A stretch of DNA of 64,000 nucleotides from Oscillospiraceae bacterium (GTDB lineage Bacteria > Bacillota > Clostridia > Oscillospirales > Acutalibacteraceae), in the NCBI GenBank assembly GCA_009785335.1, contig WQWM01000002.1, forward strand, positions 80,674 to 144,673, read 5' to 3'. Position 1 is the first letter of the stretch; each line of letters begins with the position of its first letter. The notes under the pieces were generated by a model. That model ran no database searches and was not told the origin of the DNA. It saw nothing but the letters and a program-made list of their open reading frames with translations. The position numbers and the translations under genes are program-made. Below, in pieces: positions 18,465 through 27,742 of the stretch.

Positions 18465-19301
18465 ATGTCCATTTCCTTGCTTGTGGTTTGCGGCCCAACC
18501 GCTAGCGGCAAGACTTCACTTGCGATTGAACTGTGTGAACAGCACGGCGGCGAAGTTGTTTCGGCCGACAGCATGCAGGTTTATCGCGGCATGGACATTG
18601 CTACGGCAAAGCCCAGTGCTCGGCAGCTCGCTCGCGTGCCGCATCACCTGATTAGCGTGATTGAACCAAGTGAACGTTTTAGCGTGGAGCAATATTGCAA
18701 GTTAGCACATGCGGCCATTGCAGACATACACAGCCGCGGCAAATTGCCGGTGCTGTGCGGCGGCACGGGGTTATATATTCGTGCGGTGATGGAGAATTGG
18801 CAGCTGACGGAAGGCGAAATTAAGCATGAAACTGAGGGCACATGGCACCAGCTGCATGAGGTAGACCCTGCGGCGGCTTTAAACATTCACCCGAACGACA
18901 GCAAGCGAATCAACCATGCGCTTGCGCTTTTTCACAGCACCGGGGTGACGTTGACGGCACAAAATGAGCAATCGCACCGCTTGGGCACACCTTATGATGC
19001 ACAGATGATTTATCTGGTTGCGCGTGACCGACAGGTGTTGTATGATCGCATTAACGCGCGGGTGGATGAGATGCTAGCACAAGGGCTGGTGGAGGAAGCC
19101 CAAGCGATGCCGCAGGGAACCGCTGCACAGGCCATTGGGCACAAAGAATTGCAACCGTATTTACGGGGTGAAAGCTCTCTTGAGGCTTGTGTGGAGAATC
19201 TTAAACGCGAAACGCGGCGTTATGCCAAGCGGCAGATTACCTATTTTGGCAGGATGGCCAGAGAGAGAAGCGAGCGGTGTGAGACGTGGGAGATTAGTTA
19301 A
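18465..19301 (+). CDS. miaA: tRNA dimethylallyltransferase MiaA
   Basis: A 278-residue enzyme that transfers dimethylallyl from DMAPP to A37 of tRNA, making the substrate of MiaB. GPTASGKTS is the P-loop and SADSMQVYRGMDI the tRNA and substrate-binding segment. The ATG at 18465 is chosen because GAAAGG lies just upstream; earlier in-frame codons would translate the family A hairpin. The mutS-mutL-miaA order is common in Gram-positive bacteria. Confidence 0.95.
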   Translation: MSISLLVVCGPTASGKTSLAIELCEQHGGEVVSADSMQVYRGMDIATAKPSARQLARVPHHLISVIEPSERFSVEQYCKLAHAAIADIHSRGKLPVLCGGTGLYIRAVMENWQLTEGEIKHETEGTWHQLHEVDPAAALNIHPNDSKRINHALALFHSTGVTLTAQNEQSHRLGTPYDAQMIYLVARDRQVLYDRINARVDEMLAQGLVEEAQAMPQGTAAQAIGHKELQPYLRGESSLEACVENLKRETRRYAKRQITYFGRMARERSERCETWEIS

Positions 19302-19452
19302 CCCCCCACCGTCACGCTAACGCGTGCACCTCCCCAAGGGGGAGGCCTTGGCAACACCTTAAGATATTCACCAAGTATCTCCTCATTTGCTTTTGTTAAA
19401 TGTCCACCGCGAAGCGGCAAAAGTTTTTTGGTTCTTTTTTTCAAAAAAGAAC
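19301..19452 (+). repeat. Repeat family D plus family A hairpin upstream of the flavoprotein gene
   Basis: CCCCCCACCGTCACGC...GGGGGAGGCCTTGGCAACACC (D) is followed by CCACCGCGAAGCGGCAAAAG and the hairpin GTTCTTTTTT/AAAAAAGAAC ending at 19452, 13 bases before the next start. Confidence 0.75.
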
Positions 19453-19465
19453 AAGAAAGGACACC

Positions 19466-20674
19466 ATGAACAACGTTATCGTCATCGGCGCAGGGCCGGC
19501 AGGATTGATGGCCGCGGCAACGGCGGCGCGTGCAGGTGCGCAAGTCACGCTGATGGAGCGCAACGAAAAGCTTGCGCTTAAGCTGCGCATTACCGGCAAG
19601 GGCCGCTGCAATATCACGAATAATACCACTGCGCTTGAGCAGCTGATTGCCAATGTGCCGATGAATGGCCGCTTTTTGTTCAGCGCGTTTAGCCGCTGGA
19701 TGCCTGCCGATACTATTGAGTTGCTTGAGCAGCTTGGTGTGTCCTGCAAGGTTGAGCGCGGTGGCCGCGTGTTTCCCGCAAGCGACAACGCCCATGACGT
19801 TGCTGATGCACTGGTGAAATATGCGAGAGATAGTGGTGTAAAGTTTGTGCACGAAAGAGTAACTTCTCTCGAACAATTGCGAATTACGAATTGCGAATTA
19901 CGCATTATTGTGGCGACAGGTGGCATGAGTTATCCAAAAACCGGCAGCACGGGTGATGGTTATGCACTTGCACAGCAGGCGGGGCATACTATTGTTACGC
20001 CCAAACCGTCATTGGTGCCGCTGGAGTGCCATGAGGGGTTTTGCAGCCGCCTGAGCGGTCTTGCGTTGCGCAACACTGGCCTGCAAGTGTGGGATAACCA
20101 CCACTGCCGCAGCATATACGAAGACCAGGGCGAGCTGTTGTTCACGCACTTTGGCGTGAGCGGACCCATGGCGCTCAGTGCAAGCTCGCACATGAGAGAA
20201 ATGCAGCCTGATCGCTACCAGCTTTGGCTTGATCTAAAGCCCGGGTTATCGCACGAAAAGCTTGACACGCGCATTTTACGTGATTTTGCCGAGCAGCCCA
20301 ACAAGAATTTTATCAATGCGCTCAATGCCTTGCTGCCGAAGAGCTTAGTACCTGTGATTGTGCAGCACAGTGGCATTGCGCCGGGCACGAAAGTCAATCA
20401 AGTGACGCGTGAACAACGTGGCGTGCTGGTGAACTTGCTGAAGCAATTTACGCTGACGGTGACAGCGTTTCGTCCGCTAGACGAGGCGATCATCACCAGC
20501 GGCGGCGTGAATGTAACGGAAATTCACCCCGGCACGATGCAGTCTAAGCTCAACCCTAACCTATATTTTGCTGGTGAAGTGATTGACGTGGATGCCTACA
20601 CGGGTGGATATAATTTGCAAATTGCGTTTGCTACGGGCGTGTTGGCAGGGGAGAATGTAATTCGTAATTCATAA
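19466..20674 (+). CDS. BaiN/HI0933-family NAD(P)/FAD-dependent oxidoreductase
   Basis: A 402-residue flavoprotein: GAGPAGLMAA for FAD binding, TGKGRCNITN, and IVATGGMSYP. BaiN of bile-acid 7-dehydroxylating clostridia belongs to this family, but most members have no proven substrate, so a bile-acid role should not be assumed. The ATG at 19466 follows AAAGGA. Residues just before the ATGG motif (LRITNCELR) are a translated family B repeat, and the last residues and the stop codon also come from a family B copy. Confidence 0.85.
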   Translation: MNNVIVIGAGPAGLMAAATAARAGAQVTLMERNEKLALKLRITGKGRCNITNNTTALEQLIANVPMNGRFLFSAFSRWMPADTIELLEQLGVSCKVERGGRVFPASDNAHDVADALVKYARDSGVKFVHERVTSLEQLRITNCELRIIVATGGMSYPKTGSTGDGYALAQQAGHTIVTPKPSLVPLECHEGFCSRLSGLALRNTGLQVWDNHHCRSIYEDQGELLFTHFGVSGPMALSASSHMREMQPDRYQLWLDLKPGLSHEKLDTRILRDFAEQPNKNFINALNALLPKSLVPVIVQHSGIAPGTKVNQVTREQRGVLVNLLKQFTLTVTAFRPLDEAIITSGGVNVTEIHPGTMQSKLNPNLYFAGEVIDVDAYTGGYNLQIAFATGVLAGENVIRNS

Positions 20675-20827
20675 TTCGTAATGCGTAATTGTCGCTTCGC
20701 GAAAACCACCCCGGCACTGCGGTGCCACCCCTCCACGGAGGGGAATGGGGCTTGTTTCTTATGCTCTCGTTAAAAAATTCACCGCGAAGCGACTAAAGTT
20801 TTTTGGTTCTTTTTTTCAAAAAAGAAC
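20650..20827 (+). repeat. Family B, E and A repeats before cmk
   Basis: GTAATTCGTAATTCATAATT (B, containing the stop of the flavoprotein gene), then an E-like block with CCACCCCTCCACGGAGGGG, then A at 20780-20827 with hairpin GTTCTTTTTT/AAAAAAGAAC. It ends 18 bases before cmk, and AAAGGAGG lies between. Confidence 0.75.
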
Positions 20828-20845
20828 AAGAAAAGGAGGCATACC

Positions 20846-21505
20846 ATGCAAATAGCCATTGATGGGCCGAGCGGTGCAGGCAAAAGCACCATTGCACAGG
20901 CGGCGGCGCGGCAGCTGGGCTGGGCGTATATCGACACTGGGGCGCTCTATCGTGCCATTGGTTTGGCGGTGATGCGTGCAGGAGTTGATACAAAAAATGA
21001 AGCTGCGGTGGCGGCTTGTTTGCCTGAACTTACGCTGGACGTGCGGTATCACAATGGTGAACAACAGGTATATCTCGCAGGTGAAAATGTGAGCGAGGCG
21101 ATCCGCACGCCGGAGGCTTCGCTTGCGGCGAGTGATGTGGGCAAAGTGCCCGCCGTGCGAGACTTTTTGCTGCAATTGCAGCGCGATTTAGCTGCTGCAC
21201 AGCCGAGCATATTGGACGGACGCGACATTGGCACGGTAGTGCTGCCCAACGCGTCGGTGAAGATTTATCTGACAGCCACAGCGGAAATGCGCGCGCAACG
21301 CCGACGCAATCAACTGCTGGAAAAAGGCATTGACGAGCCCCTTGAGAAAGTTCTACAGGAAGTGAACGCCCGTGACCATCAAGACATGAACCGCGCCATT
21401 GCGCCTCTGCGTCAGGCCGATGACGCCATTGTGCTGGATACGACCCATCAAAGCCTTGACGAGAGCATACAAAGTGTTGTGCAGATAATAATGCTTAATT
21501 CTTAA
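20846..21505 (+). CDS. cmk: (d)CMP kinase
   Basis: A 219-residue cytidylate kinase that phosphorylates CMP and dCMP. DGPSGAGKST is the P-loop, DTGALYRAIG the CMP-binding segment and DGRDIGTVV a conserved family motif. The RBS AAAGGAGG is strong. The last residues (IIMLNS) and stop lie in a family B repeat. plsC follows, an order common in clostridia where cmk and plsC form part of a lipid/nucleotide operon. Confidence 0.95.
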   Translation: MQIAIDGPSGAGKSTIAQAAARQLGWAYIDTGALYRAIGLAVMRAGVDTKNEAAVAACLPELTLDVRYHNGEQQVYLAGENVSEAIRTPEASLAASDVGKVPAVRDFLLQLQRDLAAAQPSILDGRDIGTVVLPNASVKIYLTATAEMRAQRRRNQLLEKGIDEPLEKVLQEVNARDHQDMNRAIAPLRQADDAIVLDTTHQSLDESIQSVVQIIMLNS

Positions 21506-21575
21506 TGCGTAATGCTGAATGAATGGTAATGTCATTGTTCGACTCATTTAGCATTAAGCATCAAGCATTTAGAAT
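21488..21575. repeat. Family B repeat between cmk and plsC
   Basis: Tandem and inverted TTAATTCTTAATGCGTAATG and GCATTAAGCATCAAGCATTT units. They contain the cmk stop codon and end just before GGAG of plsC. Confidence 0.65.
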
Positions 21576-21586
21576 TGGAGATTGCT

Positions 21587-22225
21587 ATGTATAATTTCAA
21601 TCGCATCAAACCTTATGTCTTTTATCGTGTGATGAAACACCCACTGTCAGGGCTGATTCGCCTGCTGTTTAAGCTGGAGGTGCATGGCCGCGAAAACCTG
21701 CCTGCCAAGGCGGATGGGGTGATTATTGCCTGCAATCATCGGCATGCTGCTGATCCGGGCTTTTTGGTAGCGGCAACGGGGTTGTGCTGGCGTTTCATGG
21801 CCAAACAGGAGCTTTTTCGCAGCGGAGCATCGCGCTGGGCTTGCACGCATTTTAATGCGTTTCCGGTGCGGCGCCGTGTGGTGGTAGACCGCCAGGCGAT
21901 TGATTTCGCTGTCGATGTGCTACAAGATGGTCGTGCTGGTTTGGGGATTTTCCCCGAGGGCACGCGCTCGGATGATGGCAAGCTGCTGCCCGGTAAACAC
22001 GGTGCTGCGGTGTTGGCGCGCAAAACGCACTCGGACGTTCTACCGTGTTCGCTATATTGGGAGGGCAAGCTCGGGCGTGGCACACGGGTGACGGTGCGCA
22101 TTGGTCAGGTGATTCCTTTTGCGCAGCTTGGCATGGAGCAAAGCCCAAACAAGCGTGAAAACGCTGCTGCCACGGCGAAAATCATGGCTGCGATTGGTGA
22201 ACTGCGCGCGCAGGGGCATGGATAA
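21587..22225 (+). CDS. plsC: 1-acyl-sn-glycerol-3-phosphate acyltransferase (PlsC family)
   Basis: A 212-residue acyltransferase making phosphatidic acid from lysophosphatidic acid at the membrane. The NHRHAADP segment gives the catalytic HX4D, FPEGTRS is the acyl-acceptor binding motif, and an N-terminal hydrophobic segment is present. ATG at 21587 with GGAG six bases upstream. Confidence 0.92.
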   Translation: MYNFNRIKPYVFYRVMKHPLSGLIRLLFKLEVHGRENLPAKADGVIIACNHRHAADPGFLVAATGLCWRFMAKQELFRSGASRWACTHFNAFPVRRRVVVDRQAIDFAVDVLQDGRAGLGIFPEGTRSDDGKLLPGKHGAAVLARKTHSDVLPCSLYWEGKLGRGTRVTVRIGQVIPFAQLGMEQSPNKRENAAATAKIMAAIGELRAQGHG

Positions 22226-22255
22226 TCGCTAACCATGAAAAAATAAGGAGAGATT

Positions 22256-23542
22256 ATGTTTACATCCGATTGTTTGAATATTAACAAAAAAGGGCATCTC
22301 ACCATCGGTGGGATGGATAGCCTTGACTTGGCCGCGCAGCATGGCACGCCTGTGCTGGTGATGGATGAGGCGCAAATTCGCGAGAACTGCCGTGCCTACA
22401 CAAGTTCCATTGCGCGGTATTATAACGGCCACGGCATGGCACTGTATGCCAGCAAGGCTTTTAGCTGCAAGGAAATCTGCCGCATTGCCAAGGATGAAGG
22501 CCTTGGGCTTGATGTGGTGTCGGCAGGGGAGCTTTACACCGCATTGCAGGCGGATTTTCCCGTCGAGCACATTTATTTTCATGGCAACAACAAGTCAAAA
22601 GCAGAACTGGAAATGGCGCTTGATGCAGGCGTTGGCTACATAGTCATCGATAATATGCAGGAGATTGCGCTGCTTAACAGCATGGGCAAGCGTGTGCAGG
22701 TACTTTTGCGCATTAAGCCGGGGGTAGAAGCGCACACACATGAGTTCATTCGCACCGGGCAAATTGACTCGAAGTTTGGCTTTGCCCTTGAAACTGGCGA
22801 GGCCATGGCTGCTGCACGCGCGGTTGCACAAACACAGCATCTTCAGCTGGTGGGCATTCACTGCCACATTGGTTCGCAGATTTTTGATGTGGCCCCCTTT
22901 GAACTAGCGGCGGAAATTCTGCTGGGCTTTTTGGCAAAAGTGAAGGCCGAACTGGGTATTGAGATGAGCCAGCTGAATCTGGGCGGCGGCATTGGCATTA
23001 AATATCTGCCCAACGACAACGCGCCGAGCTACACAGTATATTTCGAGCATGTGGCACGGGTGATTGAACAACAATGCGCAGCACTCGGCTTGCAGAAACC
23101 CTTTCTGCTGCTGGAGCCCGGGCGGTCGATACCAGGGCCGGCGGGCATTACGCTGTATACGGTGGGTAATGTCAAGGAAATCCCCGGTGTGCGTACTTAT
23201 GTGAGTGTGGACGGTGGCATGGGTGACAACCCGCGCTATATGATGTATGGCGCGCAATATACTATGCTCAACGCGGCCAAGGCAGGGGAGTCTGCGACTG
23301 AAACATACACCATTGCAGGGCGCTATTGCGAAAGCGGCGACCTGCTTGCTGAGCATACCCTTGTGCAGCCGTTGCAGCCCGGTGATGTGCTTGCAGTGCT
23401 GAGCACGGGGGCGTATAACTATGCCATGGCGAGCAATTATAATCGCGTGCCAAAACCGCCTGTTGTGATGGTGCGTGATGGCGAGAGCCGTGTGATCATA
23501 CGTGGTGAAACAATTGAGGATATGGCGAGGTTGGATGTGTGA
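22256..23542 (+). CDS. lysA: Diaminopimelate decarboxylase LysA
   Basis: A 428-residue PLP enzyme for the last step of lysine synthesis (meso-DAP to L-lysine). YASKAF holds the PLP lysine, GGGIG binds the phosphate, and RYCESGDLL contains the C-terminal active-site Cys. The RBS is AAGGAGA. No lysine riboswitch is visible in the 30-base gap upstream. Its stop overlaps the next start. Confidence 0.95.
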   Translation: MFTSDCLNINKKGHLTIGGMDSLDLAAQHGTPVLVMDEAQIRENCRAYTSSIARYYNGHGMALYASKAFSCKEICRIAKDEGLGLDVVSAGELYTALQADFPVEHIYFHGNNKSKAELEMALDAGVGYIVIDNMQEIALLNSMGKRVQVLLRIKPGVEAHTHEFIRTGQIDSKFGFALETGEAMAAARAVAQTQHLQLVGIHCHIGSQIFDVAPFELAAEILLGFLAKVKAELGIEMSQLNLGGGIGIKYLPNDNAPSYTVYFEHVARVIEQQCAALGLQKPFLLLEPGRSIPGPAGITLYTVGNVKEIPGVRTYVSVDGGMGDNPRYMMYGAQYTMLNAAKAGESATETYTIAGRYCESGDLLAEHTLVQPLQPGDVLAVLSTGAYNYAMASNYNRVPKPPVVMVRDGESRVIIRGETIEDMARLDV

Positions 23543-23841
23543 TGAAGAAGCACATTTGGTTAAGTGCAGACAGTCCTGCGTCAATTTATTTGGTGCCTGA
23601 TGTTGTGGCGAAAAATTTGCGCGTTTACATCGATGATTTCTACAAGTGGATGGAAACCAGTGCCACTGCTGCAAAACACAGAATGCCTACTGGTTTTGGC
23701 GGAATTGGTTTATGCTTTAACGACTGTGATTTTATTGCTTATTTGAACGACGTTGTTTTTACGGACAGGCCGTGCAAATTGGTTGACCGAGATGGTGACA
23801 ACGAAAAATATCCGCGTGATATGCCAGGGTTTAATTTTTAA
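23542..23841 (+). CDS. Conserved-looking small protein, function unknown
   Basis: A 99-residue soluble protein overlapping the lysA stop as TGATG, so probably translated by coupling. I do not recognise a family. It is acidic with a central Gly-rich FGGIGLCF stretch and no signal peptide or membrane helix. Confidence 0.65.
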   Translation: MKKHIWLSADSPASIYLVPDVVAKNLRVYIDDFYKWMETSATAAKHRMPTGFGGIGLCFNDCDFIAYLNDVVFTDRPCKLVDRDGDNEKYPRDMPGFNF

Positions 23842-23884
23842 GAGCGTTTTTCTACAAAATAAATCATAACGGAGGATACCCCCT

Positions 23885-24253
23885 ATGCAATTCAAATTCG
23901 TACACAACAACATCAACGTGCGTGACCTAGACAAGAGCTTGGCGTTTTATGCCGAAGCGCTCGGTCTTGCGCCGGTGCGTGAAAAAACAGCCGCCGATGG
24001 CAGCTTTAAGCTCGTTTATCTGGGTGATGGCACCGGTGGGCATCTGCTGGAGCTGACCTGGCTGCGCGACTGGGAGCGGGCGTATAATCTGGGCGACAAC
24101 GAATTTCATCTTGCGTTTGAGACCGAGGATTTCGCCGCTGCCCTTGAAAAACACAAGGCCATGGGCGTGGTTTGCTACGAAAACCCGGGCATGGGTATCT
24201 ATTTCATTGCGGACCCGGATGGCTATTGGCTGGAAGTGCTGCCGAAGAAGTGA
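23885..24253 (+). CDS. VOC family protein, lactoylglutathione lyase-like
   Basis: A 122-residue glyoxalase-I-like protein. Expected metal ligands of the VOC fold are visible: His in FVHNNINV, Glu in LLELTW, His in EFHLAF and Glu in YWLEVL. GGAGG precedes the ATG. It may detoxify methylglyoxal adducts, but VOC proteins vary widely in substrate. Confidence 0.85.
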   Translation: MQFKFVHNNINVRDLDKSLAFYAEALGLAPVREKTAADGSFKLVYLGDGTGGHLLELTWLRDWERAYNLGDNEFHLAFETEDFAAALEKHKAMGVVCYENPGMGIYFIADPDGYWLEVLPKK

Positions 24254-24284
24254 TGCAACTGGAGCCAAAAAGGAGGTAGGTCAT

Positions 24285-25085
24285 ATGATCTATATGTTCA
24301 GACGCACTAAATTTATGTATTTGGGGTTGGCGTTATTAGCTGCTCTTGTGTTAATAACGCTTGTCTTAGCGATTGAAGCGGTACATCCTTTGCTGGCATT
24401 TTTTGTTTGGATAGTTTTGAGTCTTGTTTCCGCAGCCATTGCAGGGAGATATGCGGGAAAGCTTCACAATGAAATTGTTGATATATTATCGCAGAAATGT
24501 GCCCCGCATGGTTATATTGAAAAATATGAGGAAATCCTAACCAGAAAAATTGGAAATATAAGAACTAATGTGTTGTTGGGTGTAAGCACGGGCTATTTTG
24601 CAAGCGGAGAAATCCAAAAAGCAAAGCATGCTTTAGATAGTATTCAGAATTTTTCAAATAACAGTGCAGGGATTATAAATCAAGTAACTTACTATAACAA
24701 TTTATGCTCGTATTATTTAAATACTGACGATATTGCAAATGCAGAAATCATGCATAGCAATATGCTTGAGGTGCTGAAAAGCGAAAAATTTCCGAAGCAA
24801 CAGTATGATGGGAGCTATAATTTTTACACAGAGAAGCAATTTTTAATTAATATTGCAAAAGGAGATTATGCCGGTGCTGAAGAATGGTTTTTAATCCAAT
24901 TCAATCGAGAAAAAAGCTTGTTCGGCAAAGTTGTTTCTCAGTATCGTCTCGGCCAAATCTATTTGCATGGTGAACGTTATGAAGAAGCAGAGAAAGCGTT
25001 TAATTATGTGATAGATAACGGAAACACAACCTATTATGTTGTGAAATCTCGTGAGTTTTTGAAACAGTGCAATGAAGAAGTTTAA
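24285..25085 (+). CDS. Membrane-anchored TPR-like protein
   Basis: A 266-residue protein with two N-terminal membrane helices (residues about 8-55) and a cytoplasmic helical region with TPR-like units, the clearest being YRLGQIYLHGERYEEAEKAF near residue 230. AAGGAGG lies upstream. Codon use is more AT-rich than its neighbours, hinting at different origin. Role unknown. Confidence 0.7.
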   Translation: MIYMFRRTKFMYLGLALLAALVLITLVLAIEAVHPLLAFFVWIVLSLVSAAIAGRYAGKLHNEIVDILSQKCAPHGYIEKYEEILTRKIGNIRTNVLLGVSTGYFASGEIQKAKHALDSIQNFSNNSAGIINQVTYYNNLCSYYLNTDDIANAEIMHSNMLEVLKSEKFPKQQYDGSYNFYTEKQFLINIAKGDYAGAEEWFLIQFNREKSLFGKVVSQYRLGQIYLHGERYEEAEKAFNYVIDNGNTTYYVVKSREFLKQCNEEV

Positions 25086-25149
25086 CCGACAGTGAGGGAA
25101 TCTCTGCCTGTGCGCGACAAAAGGGTAAACATACTCGGAGGATTTTGCG

Positions 25150-26049
25150 ATGAAAAAGATTGCTCGGTTGTTGGCGATGATATTGGCATTGGTGATGCTG
25201 GTGGGGTGCGCAAGCTTGCTGCCGCACACGCGTGTAATTGAAGCTCCCGCCTCGCCCACACGCGGCGAAACCAACGCGACTGGCCCCTTTGCGATTCACG
25301 CGGGGGGCGGCAACGGCTTTGATTTTAGCTTTACGCTGCGCAACGACAGCGATGAGATTTTCTTCTACAGCGATGCCTATCGGCTCTATGTTTATGCCGA
25401 CACGTGGCTGTTACATCACGAGCACACCGGCATAGGCGCGGAGTATTATCTGCGGCCCGGTTTGGCGCGCAACATTTTTGTGCCATGGCATGGGCGCGGC
25501 GGTGGGCAGCAGATTGAGCCGGGGAATTATCGGTTGGTGTTTGAAACCATCGAAATTGAGTTTGAGCAACTGCACTGGAGTGACGAAGCTGGTTTGACCG
25601 TGCAGTGGGCGGCCCAGCGTCAGGATCGCATTGACTTCATCACCTCGGGGCAGCCTGCGTCGGGTGCTGCGGTGAGCAATATTTCCGCCATGTCCACGGG
25701 CATGGAATTCACGCTGCGCAATGACTCACCCACAGGTTTTTTCTATGGTTATGGCTATGACATGGCGCGCTATGAAGATGGCCGCTGGGTGGCTGTGCCG
25801 ATTGTGGGCGAGCCAGTTTGGCGTTCGCTGGGCTTTACGTTGCAGGTGGGTGAAACGCGGGATTATACAGAAAACTGGACGCACTTGTTTGGCGAATTGC
25901 CAGCGGGGCGTTATATGTTCATTCGTGAGATGTCGCTGACGGATGAATCGTTTGTGGAAACGCGCAACGATGGCATGGAGCAATGGAGCGACATTCACCA
26001 CCGCTATCCCACGCAAGTGTATTTGATGATTGAGTTTGAGCTGGAATAA
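25150..26049 (+). CDS. Lipoprotein with two bacterial Ig-like domains
   Basis: A 299-residue secreted lipoprotein. The signal peptide ends at LVGC, with Cys20 as the lipid attachment site. Two similar beta-rich units follow (FDFSFTLRNDSDEIFFYSDAY and GMEFTLRNDSPTGFFYGYGY types), as in the immunoglobulin-like family often found in Bacillota surface proteins. RBS GGAGG. A terminator follows directly. Confidence 0.8.
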   Translation: MKKIARLLAMILALVMLVGCASLLPHTRVIEAPASPTRGETNATGPFAIHAGGGNGFDFSFTLRNDSDEIFFYSDAYRLYVYADTWLLHHEHTGIGAEYYLRPGLARNIFVPWHGRGGGQQIEPGNYRLVFETIEIEFEQLHWSDEAGLTVQWAAQRQDRIDFITSGQPASGAAVSNISAMSTGMEFTLRNDSPTGFFYGYGYDMARYEDGRWVAVPIVGEPVWRSLGFTLQVGETRDYTENWTHLFGELPAGRYMFIREMSLTDESFVETRNDGMEQWSDIHHRYPTQVYLMIEFELE

Positions 26050-26058
26050 TATAGAAAG

Positions 26059-26088
26059 ACAGCACCCGATTGGGGTGCTGTTTGTTTT
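26059..26088 (+). terminator. Rho-independent terminator
   Basis: CAGCACCC GATT GGGGTGCTG followed by TTTGTTTT, just after the lipoprotein stop. Confidence 0.85.
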
Positions 26089-26099
26089 GATGCGTACAC

Positions 26100-26475
26100 G
26101 ACCTCGCGTGTAGGGGCACGGCGTATGCCGTCATGACCGAAGGGAAGCGTTAGCCGCCCATGGATTTTGATGGCGGAATAAAGAAAATCGGGCGGCAGGT
26201 TGCCGCCCCGACATGTCGCTCCGCGAACCTTCTTCAGTCACCCGAGGTGACAGCTCCTTCCCCAGGAAGGAGCTTGGGGGACTAAGCGATTAACGACAGC
26301 GGAGCTTTCGGCTGCAAGCCCCAGCTCCTCTCCTTTGGAGGGAGCTCCCGCCGCAGCGGGTGAGGGAGGGAGAGGGGCATGGCAAACGCTGTAAGTAGGG
26401 GCGGCTATTAACCGCCCGTTATTTTTTATGGCGGGCAAAATAAAATTGGGCGGCAGATTGCCGCCCCTACACGCG
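26100..26475. repeat. Cluster of palindromic repeats (families C and E)
   Basis: No gene is visible here. The stretch holds TGTAGGGGCACGGCG and GGGCGGCAGGTTGCCGCCCC (C), CACCCGAGGTGACAGCTCC with GGAAGGAGCTTGGGGG (E), a second E copy around 26320-26370, and two more C units (GTAGGGGCGGCTATTAACCG and GGCGGCAGATTGCCGCCCC), the last ending seven bases before the next gene. Confidence 0.75.
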
Positions 26476-26482
26476 CAGGTGG

Positions 26483-27742
26483 CTATACCTCAAACGCCGC
26501 AAATTCATCTTCCAAGCTGTCGTTTTGGTCAGTTTGTGCAAATGTGAAGCCACCAGCGGCCAGAATATCGCCCACGCGTGCGCCGGGGCTTTGGTAAGTG
26601 AGGTTGAGCAGCTCAATGAAGTCACGGATAATCTCACGCGGGGTGATGTGCTGCGCGGCACCCATGCGATCGAACTCGATCTTGAGGAATTGTGCGATTT
26701 CCTCGGGAGTGGTGGTGGCGGGATAGTCGTAAAGCTGCGCATGCAGTGCGGCAAGTTTTTCGCACAACACAAGCAGTTCTTCATCGCGCAGTGACGCAAG
26801 GCGAATGACTGGGGCGAGTAAATCACGCACGCCGGTGCTGGCAAAACGACCCTCCGCCAGCCGCGAGCGCAGGGCATCGTAGCTGAACAGACCTTTGTCG
26901 CTGTCCTCCAAGGCTTGTGGAGTGACGCCCATGATGAAGCCGATGTGCTGTGCCTTGCCCTGCAAGGTGTCGTTATACATGCTGAGCAGTTTTTCGTAGT
27001 TATATTGCCGCGTGGCACGGTGGGGGATGCGATATAGGTTGACCAGTTCGTCGATCATCACCAACATGCCAGCATAACCCGCCTGCACAGCAAAGCCCGC
27101 CAGCAGCTTGAGGAAGTCATACCAGTTGTCGTCATTGACGATGAGGTTGATGCCGATGGCCTGTTTGGCGGCGGTTTTGGTGGTATATTCTCCGCGCAGC
27201 CAGCGCAGCACGCGAGCTTTGGTGTCGTCGTCACCCTCATGAAACGCTTTCCAATATTTTTGCAGTGCCACGCTAAAATCAAAACCGTGCACTTGCTCTT
27301 GCATGGCCTGCAGCGTGGCGGGTAGTTGCTCTTTTTGCACTGCCGCCGCCCAACGATCCAGCAGCAATTGCAGTGCGCTGCCGTCGGGCTTGGTGCGTGT
27401 GCTGAGGTTGCGCACCAGCTCTTGATAGGTGGCTGCGCCTTGCCCGCGGCTGCCGCAAAAACGACGTTGCGGAGTGAGGTCGCAATCCAGCACGATGAAG
27501 CCTTTCTCCATCACATGGTTGCGCATGGTTTGCAGCAAAAAGCTCTTGCCTGCGCCATATTTGCCCACCAAAAAACGAAAGGCCGCGCCGCCCTCGGCAA
27601 TTTGCTGCACGTCACGCAGCAGCGCATGAATTTCCGCTTGCCGTCCCACAGTGATGTATTCCAATCCAACGCGCGGCACAACGCCGCCGCCCAGCGAACT
27701 GAGCACCGCAGCGGCGATTCTGGTGGGGGCTTTGCGGGTCAT
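26483..27742 (-). CDS. BrxC/D-type P-loop ATPase (DUF2791), Shango SngB-like
   Basis: A 419-residue ATPase: Walker A GKYGAGKSF near residue 60 and Walker B MLVMIDELVN. The architecture matches the DUF2791 family seen in BREX and in the Shango antiphage system. The ATG at 27742 overlaps the stop of the TerB-domain gene by four bases and has GAAGG upstream. In Shango this ATPase lies between a TerB-domain protein and a helicase; here only the TerB partner is present. Confidence 0.75.
   Translation of the reverse strand: MTRKAPTRIAAAVLSSLGGGVVPRVGLEYITVGRQAEIHALLRDVQQIAEGGAAFRFLVGKYGAGKSFLLQTMRNHVMEKGFIVLDCDLTPQRRFCGSRGQGAATYQELVRNLSTRTKPDGSALQLLLDRWAAAVQKEQLPATLQAMQEQVHGFDFSVALQKYWKAFHEGDDDTKARVLRWLRGEYTTKTAAKQAIGINLIVNDDNWYDFLKLLAGFAVQAGYAGMLVMIDELVNLYRIPHRATRQYNYEKLLSMYNDTLQGKAQHIGFIMGVTPQALEDSDKGLFSYDALRSRLAEGRFASTGVRDLLAPVIRLASLRDEELLVLCEKLAALHAQLYDYPATTTPEEIAQFLKIEFDRMGAAQHITPREIIRDFIELLNLTYQSPGARVGDILAAGGFTFAQTDQNDSLEDEFAAFEV

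Noticed and set aside
22226..22255. Lysine riboswitch upstream of lysA
   Set aside because: Only 30 bases separate plsC and lysA, too short for an L box.
22904..23674. A 256-codon minus-strand frame
   Set aside because: Antisense to lysA and the next small gene; no RBS.
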